This document shows positions 35,228 through 46,529 of a stretch of 46,529 bases of DNA, in pieces (the stretch's first letter is position 1; each line of letters opens with the position of its first letter). Source of the stretch: Rhodanobacter lindaniclasticus (GTDB taxonomy: Bacteria; Pseudomonadota; Gammaproteobacteria; Xanthomonadales; Rhodanobacteraceae); contig NZ_MWIO01000058.1 in assembly GCF_004799035.1 (NCBI RefSeq), positions 1 to 46,529 of the forward strand, in the 5' to 3' direction. Below the pieces are notes generated by a model. It saw only the letters and a program-made list of their open reading frames with translations. It had not been told where the DNA came from and did no database searches. A program made the translations under genes and the position numbers.

Positions 35228-36067
35228 TCAAGACTGGTGCGGGATTTCCCGTTCGGATGGGCGGACATGGGCGGGGGCTGCTTGCGTCAGTGCATCCCGG
35301 ACGCGGGCCAGCCAGGCGATCGTGGCGAGCGGATCGGGCAGGCTGAAGCGGGCGGCGCTGGGGTGGCGATTGCCGACGCGGATGCTGAGCCCGTGCGCGC
35401 GATTGACGGCATCGAAGGCATGCTCGTCGGTGAGGTCGTCGCCGGCGTAGACCGGCAGCCGGCCGGTGAAGGGTTCCTGTTGCAGCAGTTCGGCGACGGC
35501 GCGGCCCTTGTCCATGCCCCCGGGCTTGAACTCCAGCACGCGGCGACCGGCCTGCAGTTCGTAGCCGGGCAGATGGGCGATGACCGCGATGGCCGCCTCG
35601 TGCAACTGTTGCCACTCGCCCGACGAACCGCGGCAGTGCAGCGCGACCGCCTGCTGCTTGTTTTCCAGCTGCACGCCGGCAAAACGCCCGGCCAACGCCT
35701 GCGCTTCATGCTGCATGCGCGTCTGATGGAGCGGCGCCACCGCGTGGTGGCGCAGCTCGCCGGTGGCTGTGCGCAGCTCCGATCCGTGCAGGCCGATGGC
35801 GGCTTGGTGCGGGCGCCGGAACAGGCGGTCGAGGTCGTCCAGTCGCCGCCCGCTGACCAGCGCCAGCGCGCCGCCGGTCGCCTCGTGCAGCGCGTCGAGC
35901 AGGGCGGGCAGGGCGGCGTCCACGCGCACCGCGTGCGGATCGTCGGCGAAGTCGAGCAAGGTGCCGTCCACGTCCAGCAGCAGCGCCCAGCCGGCGCCGG
36001 CAGCGGGCAGCGGTGGCGCGGGGAGTGAAGCGTTTGCCGCGGTGTTGGAGGGGCCTGGCGTGGACAT
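35228..36067 (-). CDS. otsB: Trehalose-6-phosphate phosphatase OtsB
   Basis: A 279-residue HAD-superfamily phosphatase releasing trehalose from trehalose-6-phosphate. The nucleophile motif is [12 protein letters not shown] with D32 and D34; [18 protein letters not shown] and [12 protein letters not shown] complete the active site. Start MSTPGPSNT at 36067 gives the usual length; the longer frame overlaps the clpB leader. The synthase gene otsA, normally adjacent, is not in the window, and otsB stands alone between pgeF and clpB, divergent from clpB. Being opposite a heat-shock chaperone gene fits a stress role (inference). Confidence 0.93.
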   Translation of the reverse strand: MSTPGPSNTAANASLPAPPLPAAGAGWALLLDVDGTLLDFADDPHAVRVDAALPALLDALHEATGGALALVSGRRLDDLDRLFRRPHQAAIGLHGSELRTATGELRHHAVAPLHQTRMQHEAQALAGRFAGVQLENKQQAVALHCRGSSGEWQQLHEAAIAVIAHLPGYELQAGRRVLEFKPGGMDKGRAVAELLQQEPFTGRLPVYAGDDLTDEHAFDAVNRAHGLSIRVGNRHPSAARFSLPDPLATIAWLARVRDALTQAAPAHVRPSEREIPHQS

Positions 36068-36213
36068 CGGGCCGCACCGTAACAGGGCGGATGTGAAGAG
36101 TCGGCCACGTGGCGTGCGGGGGCGGCGATGGACCGGCCAGCTTGAATCGGTGCGTTCCGGCCACACGTTTGCGCGGTGGCGATTGCCGCCCTACCGACGC
36201 GGAGATTCCCGAG

Positions 36214-38799
<2,586 letters not shown>

Positions 38800-38834
38800 A
38801 GGCGGGCACGCCGATTCCTGCCCGGATGCCGGTG

Positions 38835-38860
38835 GTGGTCAGGTGCTGCGCACCGACCAC
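38835..38860. terminator. Hairpin between convergent clpB and TonB-receptor genes
   Basis: GTGGTC-A-GGTGC, loop TGC, GCACC-GACCAC forms an 11-bp stem with one bulged A. It sits midway in the 119-bp gap between two convergent stop codons and could stop transcripts from both sides. There is no T-run, so it is not a classical intrinsic terminator. Confidence 0.45.
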
Positions 38861-38918
38861 CCCGGCAGGCCTGACCGGGAGCGCGATCAGGGCCGCGGGA
38901 TGTCGTAGCTGACCCGGT

Positions 38919-41414
38919 CTACCAGCTGTAGCGCACCTTGCCGTACACGTAGGCGCCGTTGTAGCCGAACGGCGAGAAGGTCGAGTACTTCAGGGTGCCG
39001 CGGTTGGTGTTGTTGGCGATGTTCTGGTCCGGGTAGGTATCGAGCACGTTGTCGGCGCCCAGCGTGAACATCCACTTGTCGAGGTGGTAGTTCACCGCCA
39101 CGTCGAGAAGCCACTTGGGTGTGAAGGTCTGGTCGATCACCGGAGGCGTTGCGTTCGGGTTGTAGCTGGCCAGGCTGCTGACATAGCTGGTGTAACGGCC
39201 GTAGCGGGTGAACGTGCCGGTCACGCCCCAGTTCCCCCGGTTGTATTGCTCGCTGAGGATCAGCTTGCTGCGCGGACTTGAATTGGCCAGGTAGCCCTTG
39301 ATGTCCTGCCGGTTCAGGCGCGTGAAATTGATGCCCAGGGCGTCCAGCACCGCCGGATTGGGTTTGACGCTGGTGACCGAGTTCTGGTTGTAGTTGGCGC
39401 TCAGCGTGCTGGCGAGGGTGCCGCCGTTGCCGAAGTCGGCGAAATACGTGCCGACGAAATCGACGCCGCGCGTGCGCGTGTTCGCTGCGTTGGTGAAGTA
39501 GTTGATGCTGCGGAAGTTGAGGTCGCCGATGCCGTTGGCGGCCAGGTAGTCCACCACCGACTGCGGCGTGGTGGTCGCGATCGCCCCGGACAGCGCGACG
39601 CGGTTGCGGATGTTGATCTGGTAGACGTCCAGGCTCAGGCTCAGCGCCTGGGTGGGATTCCAGACCGTGCCCAGGGTGAAGTTTGTCGATTTCTCCGGGC
39701 GCAGCGGCTCGGCGCCGAGCAGCCTCGCGATCGGACTGTTCACCGGTACCAGGCCCGAGTTGTAGATGCCCGCCGGCAGGCCCGCCGAGTTGCCGTTGGC
39801 GAAGAACAGTGAAGAGGTCTGCGAGAAGTACTCCTGACCCAGCGCAGGGGCGCGGAAGCCTGTCGACACGCTGCCGCGGAGGGCGAAGGTGTCGGTGAAA
39901 TCGAATCGGCCGGACAGCGAACCCGAGGTGGTATTGCCGAAGTCGCTGTAGTGCTCGTGCCGTGCGGCGGCCGCCAGCGCGAACCTGTCGGTGAGGTTGG
40001 TTTCCAGGTCGATGTACTCGGCCACGTCTTGGCGCGAGGCATCGACGGCATTGCCGGGCTGCCAGCCGGCAAAGCCCTGCGCACCGCCAGAGACCCCCGA
40101 CGTGCCGACGTACCACGACGGCAACGAGCCGGCCTCGATGGCGTAGCCCTGGCGCAGATACTGTGCGCCGAACGCCACCGTGAGCGGATTGGGCAACCAA
40201 CCGGTGGAGATGTCCTTGGCGATGTCGAGATCGACGCTTTCCTGCCTGGCGATGAGGATGCCGTCATGGAACACGCTCGGCGTGCTGCCGAAGTCGTTCA
40301 GGTAGGCGTAGTTGAGGCTGTTGATGGTTTCGTAGGAGACCCGGTTGCGGCCGAAGTTGCCGCTCAGATCCCAGCGCCAGCCACTGATCGTGCCGCGCAG
40401 GCCAGCCACCAGCGATTGGTCGGTGGAATCGGCATGCTCCAGCGGCAGGAAGCCGTCGGGATAGACCTGGCCGACCAGCGGGTTGTTCGGTGCGGGCGAG
40501 TTGGTGCCGTAGCGGAAGAACGCCGGCGACGTGCTCTGGCGGCGGCCGTAGTGGCCGAACGCGTAGAATTGCACGTCCGGCGTGAAGTCGTATTCCGCGT
40601 TGAGCATCAGATTGTTGTCGTGCACGTCCGGGTCGCCCTGGCGGAAGTTCACCCCCAGCTGCGTGAAGCCCGGGCGGCTGTCGGGCCCGGCGCGGTTGGT
40701 GTGATCCTGGTTGCCGCTCTGCACGGCGACGCGCAGCCAGCCCTTGTCGGTCAGGGGGATGCCGAAGTTGGCCGAACCCTGCCACTGTCGGCCGTCGCCC
40801 GCGGAGTACTGGCCGCCGGACAGTTCGACGTCGCCACCCTTGGCTCCCTTTTTCAGGATGATGTTGATGACGCCGGAGATGGCGTCGGAACCGTACTGGG
40901 CCGAGGCGCCGTCCCGCAGCACTTCGATGTGGTCGATGGCCGACAGCGGGATCGTGTTGAGATCCACCGGTTGCGAACCGCGGCCGATCACGCCGTTGTT
41001 GAGCAGGATCGCGCCCTGGTGCCAGCGCTTGCCGTTCACCAGCACCAGCACCTGGTCCGGCGAGAGACCACGCAGTTGCGCCGGACGCTGGGTGTCCGCA
41101 GTGTCGGCGGCGGCGGGACGCGGGAAGTTCAGCGAGGGGATGATGCGCGCCAGCGCCGTGGGCAGGTCGGTGGTGCCGGTCTGCTGCAGCACCTGGGCCG
41201 AGACCACGTCGATGGGCGTGAGCGAGCTGCTTTCGGTGCGGCTGTTCGAGCGCGTGCCGGTGACGATGATGGCGCCGAGGTTTTGCACCTTGGCGGGAGC
41301 TGGCGTACTCGTCGGCGGGGTGCTGTCCTGCGCGCTGGCGACCGTGCAGCCCAGCGCAAAAAGGATGGCAGTTGCCAGGGAGGCCGGAAGAACGGTGTGG
41401 AGGCGCTTGCTCAT
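38919..41414 (-). CDS. TonB-dependent outer-membrane receptor, ligand unknown
   Basis: An 831-residue receptor. The signal peptide (MSKRLHTVLPASLATAILFA, cleavage near ASAQD) is followed by a Pro/Thr linker and GAIIVTGTR, then a plug with RGLSPDQVLVLVNGKRWH and IEVLRDGASAQYGSDAISG. The 22-strand barrel ends in GKVRYSW with an aromatic last residue. This plug type is common among Xanthomonadal receptors for carbohydrates and siderophores, but no transporter, enzyme or regulator gene lies beside it, so the ligand cannot be inferred. It stands alone with its own promoter region (41435-41485) and converges on clpB. Confidence 0.9.
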   Translation of the reverse strand: MSKRLHTVLPASLATAILFALGCTVASAQDSTPPTSTPAPAKVQNLGAIIVTGTRSNSRTESSSLTPIDVVSAQVLQQTGTTDLPTALARIIPSLNFPRPAAADTADTQRPAQLRGLSPDQVLVLVNGKRWHQGAILLNNGVIGRGSQPVDLNTIPLSAIDHIEVLRDGASAQYGSDAISGVINIILKKGAKGGDVELSGGQYSAGDGRQWQGSANFGIPLTDKGWLRVAVQSGNQDHTNRAGPDSRPGFTQLGVNFRQGDPDVHDNNLMLNAEYDFTPDVQFYAFGHYGRRQSTSPAFFRYGTNSPAPNNPLVGQVYPDGFLPLEHADSTDQSLVAGLRGTISGWRWDLSGNFGRNRVSYETINSLNYAYLNDFGSTPSVFHDGILIARQESVDLDIAKDISTGWLPNPLTVAFGAQYLRQGYAIEAGSLPSWYVGTSGVSGGAQGFAGWQPGNAVDASRQDVAEYIDLETNLTDRFALAAAARHEHYSDFGNTTSGSLSGRFDFTDTFALRGSVSTGFRAPALGQEYFSQTSSLFFANGNSAGLPAGIYNSGLVPVNSPIARLLGAEPLRPEKSTNFTLGTVWNPTQALSLSLDVYQINIRNRVALSGAIATTTPQSVVDYLAANGIGDLNFRSINYFTNAANTRTRGVDFVGTYFADFGNGGTLASTLSANYNQNSVTSVKPNPAVLDALGINFTRLNRQDIKGYLANSSPRSKLILSEQYNRGNWGVTGTFTRYGRYTSYVSSLASYNPNATPPVIDQTFTPKWLLDVAVNYHLDKWMFTLGADNVLDTYPDQNIANNTNRGTLKYSTFSPFGYNGAYVYGKVRYSW

Positions 41415-41434
41415 GGTGGTCCTTTGCAGAGTGG

Positions 41435-41485
41435 CTTGTTGCGACGCAACAAGACGAGGCTAGTACCGTGCCGATTGCACGTCAA
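41435..41485 (-). promoter_or_regulatory. Promoter with palindromic operator upstream of the TonB receptor
   Basis: On the minus strand TTGACG (41485-41480) is followed after 17 bases by TAGCCT (41462-41457), a sigma-70-like pair with a weak -10. Just downstream, CTTGTTGCG-A-CGCAACAAG (41453-41435) is a perfect 9-bp inverted repeat around one base. It would cover the transcription start and lies 20 bp before the ATG, so a repressor is the simplest reading. The regulator is not identified. Confidence 0.5.
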
Positions 41486-41981
41486 TAGCCGTATAGACGT
41501 CCAAAAAAGTCATATCTTCCCGTTCTTGGTGACGGTAGCGATTCCTGCGCCGCCCGCGTCTCGCGCCCGTCCGCGGTGTGCTTCGCGGTCCGCGTCCGGG
41601 CGAGTTCGGCACCACGGATCAGGAACCGTGGTGTCGGGGTGGGGGTTTGTGCGTCGCTGCGGGGTCGGTGGTGACGGTCGATGAGTGGCGCGGACGCCGT
41701 TCTCGCCCGCGCGGTGTCGCGCCCGGGCGGTGGCCGGGAATGCTCGGAGATCGCGGGTCCGCGATCGGGGCTGGCACGCCGGATCATTGACGGAATGGGG
41801 TTCCACGGGTTCTTGCCCGGTCGCAAGGTTGGTCCGCGCGGAACGGCCTGTCAAAGATGAAGAGTTCGTGACGGTGGGGCGGGCAAGGGCGGCGGAATCA
41901 CCGCCGTGGGTGGACCCGGTCGCCGCCGCGGCACATGCCCGCTTCCGTCGCGCATGTGCCGAGGACAAGTGCCGATACGGG
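41486..41981. other. Gene-free stretch with several hairpins
   Basis: About 500 bp without a convincing gene; the long frames here on the minus strand have low-complexity, Arg/Pro/Thr-rich translations typical of GC-rich non-coding DNA. It holds two exact short inverted repeats: ACCACGG/CCGTGGT (41611-41632) and GATCGCGG/CCGCGATC (41749-41766). It separates the TonB receptor promoter from the 3' end of the CsgG-like gene and could contain an RNA or a decayed gene. Confidence 0.4.
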
Positions 41982-42710
41982 TCAGTCCAGGTCGAGTGCG
42001 TCCTTGTCGCCCTGGCGGCGCTTCTGTTCCTTCCGCTCGAAGCTGGCCTCGCAGCCATCGCGCTTGACCATGGCGCAGTCGAGGTAATCGGTGGCTTCGA
42101 TCAGCGCGGCGCGCACCGCCTTGCTGGCCGGGGTCTTCTGCTTGTGGCCGAAGTCGCCGCCGACGCCCCGCGTATAGCCGCTCAGGTTGATCGCCTTGTC
42201 CGTGCTGCGCCCTTCCACCGTGCGCGAGAACACGACCTCCGAGGTTTCCGCGTCGATCACGCGCAGGTCGATCGCCACATAGGCCTTGGCCTGGCCGCCG
42301 CCGACGTGGAAGCCGGCGAAGCTGAGGCCGCCGCCGGTGTTGGAGGTGTCTTCCGTGTACGAGGCGACGCTGCCGGTGATCAGGTACTGCGCGCCGGTGA
42401 CGTTGCCGGTGTGCGGGCTGCTGCCCGGACGCATGCGGTATGAACTGGCCAGGTCCTGTTCGGCCAGCACGGCGTTGATCTTCTGCCGCTCGATCACCTT
42501 GAAGTCGCCGGTGGCGCTGAGCTCGTTGCTGAGCACGTCGGCCAGTTGCGAACCCACACCACCATGCCACCAGGCGACGGAGTCGCTGTTGTTGGTGAAG
42601 TCGATCACCGCGACGGTCAGGGTGGGTGCCTCTCGGGCCATGGCGGCGCCACTCGCCAGCACGGCAAGAGCCAGCATCGCGCCGGTGGCCAGTCGTCGTG
42701 TACGTTTCAT
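41982..42710 (-). CDS. Exported CsgG/HfaB-family protein
   Basis: A 242-residue protein with a Sec signal peptide (MKRTRRLATGAMLALAVLAS, cleavage near AMA-RE) followed by a CsgG-type domain: TVAVIDFTNNS, LADVLSNELSATGDFKVIERQKI and LITGSVASYTED. CsgG and HfaB are outer-membrane secretion or anchoring lipoproteins for curli and holdfast. This one has no lipobox cysteine and no curli genes nearby, so it is more likely a periplasmic member of unknown role. AGGGGAC six bases before ATG 42710 supports the start; the longer frame upstream is unlikely. Two cysteines near the C-terminus (DCAMVKRDGC) could form a disulphide. Confidence 0.82.
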   Translation of the reverse strand: MKRTRRLATGAMLALAVLASGAAMAREAPTLTVAVIDFTNNSDSVAWWHGGVGSQLADVLSNELSATGDFKVIERQKINAVLAEQDLASSYRMRPGSSPHTGNVTGAQYLITGSVASYTEDTSNTGGGLSFAGFHVGGGQAKAYVAIDLRVIDAETSEVVFSRTVEGRSTDKAINLSGYTRGVGGDFGHKQKTPASKAVRAALIEATDYLDCAMVKRDGCEASFERKEQKRRQGDKDALDLD

Positions 42711-43137
42711 GGTTGTCCCCTCCGCTTGATGGAGCGCTGATAACCCCCTGATTGCCGGGCTGCGCCGGCTTCCTGCCTCCCCGGCAGGGCTTGCCAGTGC
42801 CGCGGCGGCATCGCCCGTCGGGCCGCGCCACCCGCCGCACAAGCCATAGTGGCCGTATTGCGGTCCCCGGTTCAAGCGCCACCGGTCGCGGGCATGTAGG
42901 CGCATGCCTCGAACGGCCGTCCGTGCGCTACCGCCGGCCGGGTCGTCGCCGGCCTTGCGGCCAGGCGGGACCGCAAGGCCGCCGCGTCTGGCGATCGTCC
43001 GGCGTGATCGCTACGATGGCGCCCCTGTGCGTGCCAGCCTTCCGGCCCGGCCGCGCCGCCCGCGTTGAAATCGGCGTCGGCCCACCCGATATTGCGACCA
43101 GTCCTGCTCCATCCTGGTCCGAGGTCCAGGAACCACC
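42711..43137. other. Divergent spacer between the CsgG-like and FmdB genes, with one long hairpin
   Basis: 427 bp holding the promoters of both genes. CGGCCTTGCGG (42950-42960) and CCGCAAGGCCG (42971-42981) are perfect 11-bp arms around a 10-base loop, without a T-run. I see no gene. Confidence 0.45.
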
Positions 43138-43446
43138 ATGCCCATCTACGAATTTGAATGCAGCGGCTGCGGCCATCGTTTCGATCGCCTGCAGAAGCTG
43201 TCAGATGCCGATCCCACCGTCTGCCCCGCCTGCGCGGCGGCCAAACTGCATCGTCTGGTCAGTGCGCCGGCGTTCCGCCTGGCCGGCAGCGGCTGGTACG
43301 AGACCGATTTCAAGAAGGACGGCGAGAAGAAACACAACCTCGCCGGCACCGCCGCGGCAGGTTCGGAAAGCAAGTCCGCGTCGTCGCCGGAGGTGGCCGC
43401 CGCCGCGCCGGCCGCGACCGCCAAGGCTGCCGCCACGGCCGATTGA
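43138..43446 (+). CDS. FmdB-family zinc-ribbon protein
   Basis: A 102-residue protein beginning [20 protein letters not shown]. Four cysteines in two CxxC pairs (C8/C11 and C29/C32) form a zinc ribbon. The rest is an alanine-rich tail without structure. The family (FmdB, named from a putative formamidase regulator) is widespread and of unknown function. Its position just before aspS is conserved in many proteobacteria, here with a 128-bp gap. Confidence 0.9.
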   Translation: MPIYEFECSGCGHRFDRLQKLSDADPTVCPACAAAKLHRLVSAPAFRLAGSGWYETDFKKDGEKKHNLAGTAAAGSESKSASSPEVAAAAPAATAKAAATAD

Positions 43447-43574
43447 GCCCGTGGGCGCGGCGGGCACGCCGGCTCCGGCCGCGACGGTTTTCCGTTCGTC
43501 AAAGTGCGGGCGATGCTAAGATTCCGGGTCTTTTCCCCCGTTCATGCCGCCAGCCGGCCCGGAGTTTCCAGCGC

Positions 43575-45344
43575 ATGCGCACGCATTACTGCGGCCTCGT
43601 CAACGAGGCCCTGATCGACCAGACCGTGACCCTCTGCGGCTGGGTCAACACGATCCGCCTGCAGGCGCACGTGGCCTTCGTCGACCTGCGTGATCACGAG
43701 GGCGTGGCGCAGGTGGTGATCGAGCGCGACAACGCCGCGGCGTTCGCGATCGCCGGCGAGATCGGCAACGAATACTGCTTGCGCGTCACCGGCACGCTGC
43801 GCCGCCGCCTGGCGGCGAACGACAAGCTCAAGACCGGCACGGTCGAACTGCTTGCCGACACCGTGGAGATCCTCAACGCGGCGAAGGATCTGCCGTTCGC
43901 GCTGCACGAGAATCCCAACGAGGACATGCGGATGACCTACCGCTACCTCGACCTGCGCCGCCCCGAAATGCAGGCGATGATGCGCAAGCGCACCCGACTG
44001 GTGCAGACGCTGCGTCGCTACCTTGACGAGCGCGGTTTCCAGGACATCGAGACGCCGATCCTGACCAAGGCCACGCCCGAGGGCGCGCGCGACTACCTGG
44101 TGCCCAGCCGCGTGCATCCGGGCCAGTTCTACGCGCTGCCGCAGTCGCCGCAGCTGTTCAAGCAGATCCTGATGATGGCCGGCTTCGACCGCTACTACCA
44201 GATCGCGCGCTGCTTCCGCGACGAGGACCTGCGCGCCGATCGCCAGCCCGAGTTCACCCAGCTCGACATGGAGTTCGCCTTCGTCGAGGAAAAGGACGTG
44301 CAGGGCATGGTGGAGGAGCTGATCCGCCACGTGTTCCGCGAGGTGCAGGGTGTGGAGCTCGATGCGAGCTTTCCGCGCATGACCTGGGCCGAAGCCATGC
44401 GCCGCTTCGGTTCGGACAAGCCGGACCTGCGCATCGCGCTGGAACTGGTCGACGTGGCCGAGGCGCTGAAGGGCGTGGAGTTCAAGGTGTTCGCCGAGCC
44501 CGCCAACGACCCGGCCGGTCGCGTGGCGGCGCTGCGCGTACCCGGTGCCGCGGCGCTGTCGCGCAAGGACATCGACGGGCTCGCCGAGTACGTTGCCCGC
44601 TACGGCGCGAAGGGGCTGGCCTGGATCAAGGTCGAGGATCGCGCCAGGGGCCGCGAGGGCGTCAGCTCGCCGGTGGCCAAGTTCCTCGACGATGCGGCTC
44701 TCGCCGCCGTGCTCGATGCCACCGGCGCGCAGTCCGGCGACATCGTGTTCGTCGGCGCGGGCAGGTGGAAGACCGTCACCGACTTCATGGGTGCGCTGCG
44801 ACTCAAGGTCGGCAAGGACCGCGGCCTGGTCGAGGAGGGCTGGAAGCCGCTGTGGGTCACCGACTTCCCGATGTTCGAGTACGACGAGGACGAGCAGCGC
44901 TACGTGGCCCTGCATCATCCGTTCACCGCGCCGAAGATCGACGACATCGCGGACCTGAAGAGCCACGCCGCCACCGCGGTCAGCCGCGGCTACGACATGG
45001 TGCTCAACGGCAACGAGATCGGCGGCGGCTCGATCCGCATCCATCGCCCGGAGATGCAGAGCGCCGTGTTCGGCCTGCTGGGCATCGGCGCGGAGGAGGC
45101 GGAGGCCAAGTTCGGCTTCCTGCTCAAGGCGCTGAAGTTCGGCGCGCCGCCGCACGGTGGCATCGCCTTCGGCATCGATCGCATCGCCGCCCTGATGGCC
45201 GGCACCGAGTCGATCCGCGACGTGATCGCCTTCCCCAAGACCACCAGCGCGCAGGACCTGATGACCGACGCGCCATCGATGGTGAGCGACGCGCAGCTGA
45301 AGGAACTGCACGTGCGCGTGGCCGGCGGGGAGGCTGTCGGCTGA
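43575..45344 (+). CDS. aspS: Aspartate--tRNA ligase
   Basis: A 589-residue class II synthetase of the bacterial type. The OB-fold anticodon-binding domain opens it ([20 protein letters not shown], then [19 protein letters not shown]). Motif 2 is [20 protein letters not shown] and motif 3 lies in [13 protein letters not shown]; the bacterial GAD insertion domain lies between. The ATG at 43575 is chosen as the usual N-terminus; the frame extends far upstream across the FmdB gene in another frame and is spurious there. Length is typical (about 590). Confidence 0.97.
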   Translation: MRTHYCGLVNEALIDQTVTLCGWVNTIRLQAHVAFVDLRDHEGVAQVVIERDNAAAFAIAGEIGNEYCLRVTGTLRRRLAANDKLKTGTVELLADTVEILNAAKDLPFALHENPNEDMRMTYRYLDLRRPEMQAMMRKRTRLVQTLRRYLDERGFQDIETPILTKATPEGARDYLVPSRVHPGQFYALPQSPQLFKQILMMAGFDRYYQIARCFRDEDLRADRQPEFTQLDMEFAFVEEKDVQGMVEELIRHVFREVQGVELDASFPRMTWAEAMRRFGSDKPDLRIALELVDVAEALKGVEFKVFAEPANDPAGRVAALRVPGAAALSRKDIDGLAEYVARYGAKGLAWIKVEDRARGREGVSSPVAKFLDDAALAAVLDATGAQSGDIVFVGAGRWKTVTDFMGALRLKVGKDRGLVEEGWKPLWVTDFPMFEYDEDEQRYVALHHPFTAPKIDDIADLKSHAATAVSRGYDMVLNGNEIGGGSIRIHRPEMQSAVFGLLGIGAEEAEAKFGFLLKALKFGAPPHGGIAFGIDRIAALMAGTESIRDVIAFPKTTSAQDLMTDAPSMVSDAQLKELHVRVAGGEAVG

Positions 45345-45384
45345 TCCGCCGACAGAGCCCCGTGCGATCTTTCGGCGATACGCC

Positions 45385-46047
45385 ATGAGCGAGCACGTGA
45401 TCCTGCTGCACGGCCTGTGGATGCGCGGATTCGCGCTGTCCATGCTGCACCATCGGTTGATGGAGGCGGGCTTCCGCGTGCACCGCTTCGACTACCTCAG
45501 CGTGGCCGCCAGCCAGCAGCACATCCTGGATCGCCTGCACCAGCGCATCGACTCGCTGGCCGGCGAGGCCGACGCGGTGCACCTGGTCGGCCACAGCCTG
45601 GGTGGGCTGCTCGCGCTGCGGGCCTGCAGCGACGGCGAGGTGCTGCCGCCGGGGCGGATCGTCTGCCTGGGCTCGCCACTGCGCGGCAGTGCGGCCGCGC
45701 GCGGCTTTGCCCGCTGGGGTCGCGGCGGCGAGCTGTTGCTGGGACACAACCGCCAATTGCTGGAACAAGGCTTCGAACGCTGGGACGGTCCGCGCCAGGT
45801 GGGTGTGATCGCAGGCCGGCTGGCGTTGGGCCTGGGCGCCGTGCTCGGCCACCTGGAGGGCGAGCACGACGGCACCGTGGCGGTGGCCGAGACCCGCCTG
45901 CCGGGGTTGGCCGATCACTGCGTGGTGGAGTCCAGCCACACCAGCCTGCTGTTCTCGCCGGAGGTGGCGCGGCGGGTAGCGTGTTTCCTGCGCGAGGGGC
46001 GATTTGTCGCGGGACCGGGCGCCGGCACGTCTGCCGATTTCAGGTAA
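45385..46047 (+). CDS. Alpha/beta-fold hydrolase (lipase/esterase-like)
   Basis: A 220-residue small hydrolase without a signal peptide. The oxyanion region HVILLHGLWMRGF begins it, the nucleophile elbow GHSLGG places the serine at S71, and the likely acid and histidine lie in EHDGTVAVAET and SSHTSLLFSP. It resembles the short lipase-class/PGAP1-like hydrolases. Substrate is unknown. It sits 40 bp after aspS and 39 bp before yebC, in the same direction, so the three may share a transcript. Confidence 0.85.
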   Translation: MSEHVILLHGLWMRGFALSMLHHRLMEAGFRVHRFDYLSVAASQQHILDRLHQRIDSLAGEADAVHLVGHSLGGLLALRACSDGEVLPPGRIVCLGSPLRGSAAARGFARWGRGGELLLGHNRQLLEQGFERWDGPRQVGVIAGRLALGLGAVLGHLEGEHDGTVAVAETRLPGLADHCVVESSHTSLLFSPEVARRVACFLREGRFVAGPGAGTSADFR

Positions 46048-46050
46048 AAT
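46045..46050 (+). promoter_or_regulatory. Possible -10 box for yebC
   Basis: TAAAAT overlaps the stop codon of the hydrolase gene and lies 36 bp before the yebC start. No good -35 element is found at the right distance, so the call is weak. Confidence 0.25.
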
Positions 46051-46086
46051 TGGCCGCTTGTCCAACCGTTTCGTGCAGGAATCGCC

Positions 46087-46529
46087 ATGGGTAGAGGCCC
46101 GTCCATCGAAGGTCGCAAGAACGCCGAGGACGCCAAGCGCGCCAAGGTGTTCACCAAGCTGATCCGCGAGATCACCGTGGCTACCCGCGCGGGCGTCGCG
46201 GACCCTGGCGGCAACCCGCGCCTGCGCGCGGCGGTGGACAAGGCGCTGTCGGCCAACATGACCAAGGACACCATCGAGCGCGCGATCAAGCGCGGCTCCG
46301 GTGCCGACGGCGGCGCCGACATGCAGGAGCTGCGCTACGAGGGCTACGGCCCGGCCGGCATCGCGCTGATCATCGACTGCTTCACCGACAACCCCACCCG
46401 CACCGTCGCCGACGTGCGCTATGCGCTGACCAAGCACGGTGGCAACCTGGGCACTTCCGGTTCGGTCGCGTTCCAGTTCACCCGTTGCGGCGAACTGGTG
46501 TTTGCCACCGACAACGACGCCAGCGCCGA
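46087..46529 (+). CDS. yebC: YebC/PmpR-family protein, truncated by window end
   Basis: The first 147 residues of a conserved protein of about 240. It starts [20 protein letters not shown], the N-terminal variant seen in Xanthomonas, followed by the family core [24 protein letters not shown] and [17 protein letters not shown]. YebC proteins were long listed as DNA-binding regulators; more recent work places them at the ribosome, helping translation of difficult (proline-rich) stretches. The gene commonly precedes ruvC. The coding frame is open to the last base. Confidence 0.93.
   Translation, partial: MGRGPSIEGRKNAEDAKRAKVFTKLIREITVATRAGVADPGGNPRLRAAVDKALSANMTKDTIERAIKRGSGADGGADMQELRYEGYGPAGIALIIDCFTDNPTRTVADVRYALTKHGGNLGTSGSVAFQFTRCGELVFATDNDASA

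Noticed and set aside
41510..42058. 182-residue minus-strand frame upstream of the TonB receptor
   Set aside because: Thr/Arg/Ala/Pro-rich without domain, overlaps the 3' end of the CsgG-like gene in another frame, no ribosome site.
43542..45443. 633-codon minus-strand frame opposite aspS
   Set aside because: Antisense of an essential synthetase gene with all class II motifs; no domain of its own.

Overview
The window is GC-rich and densely coded. It comes from a gammaproteobacterium of the Xanthomonadales, most likely a Rhodanobacter/Dyella-type member of the Rhodanobacteraceae. The evidence is the sucC-sucD pair next to pilS, the divergent bamD/rluD pair followed by pgeF and clpB, the order fmdB-aspS-hydrolase-yebC with a Xanthomonas-type YebC N-terminus, and several TonB-dependent receptors and Xanthomonad-style sugar loci. 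No tool was run; names rest on motifs and neighbourhood.

Layout. 1-1877: an edge fragment, an argP regulator interrupted by an in-frame TGA, and the divergent exporter argO. 2064-10020: a mannoside locus. A minus-strand operon (sugar MFS transporter, PfkB-type kinase, AGE-family epimerase, M1 peptidase, each overlapping the next by 4-11 bp) diverges from a secreted or lipid-anchored GH92 alpha-mannosidase. It reads as a route mannoside/glycoprotein -> mannose -> fructose -> fructose-6-phosphate, with a peptidase attached. 10087-13965: a membrane histidine kinase, a single-domain response regulator and a REC-HK-REC hybrid. 14091-15491: pilR.

15656-26204: an alpha-glucoside locus read leftwards (GH65 phosphorylase fused to beta-phosphoglucomutase, TonB-dependent receptor, MFS transporter, exported GH65 hydrolase-like enzyme) with a divergent LacI-type regulator. 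A perfect 15-bp inverted repeat (25005-25040), made of two LacI-type half-overlapping operators, lies in the divergent promoter. This locus sits exactly between pilS (26223-27839) and pilR, which are normally neighbours in this order of bacteria.

28176-46529: mostly housekeeping. sucC and sucD with a strong terminator, nadE, bamD, rluD, pgeF, a lone otsB, clpB, a second TonB-dependent receptor with a palindromic operator candidate, a CsgG-family protein, an FmdB zinc-ribbon protein, aspS, an alpha/beta hydrolase and the start of yebC. I see no tRNA, rRNA, CRISPR array, prophage or complete insertion sequence.

The most notable points are the splitting of pilS from pilR by a complete sugar-utilisation operon that now lies directly upstream of pilR, the GH65-phosphoglucomutase fusion paired with an exported GH65 hydrolase, the peptidase translationally coupled to a mannose pathway, and the nonsense codon in argP.
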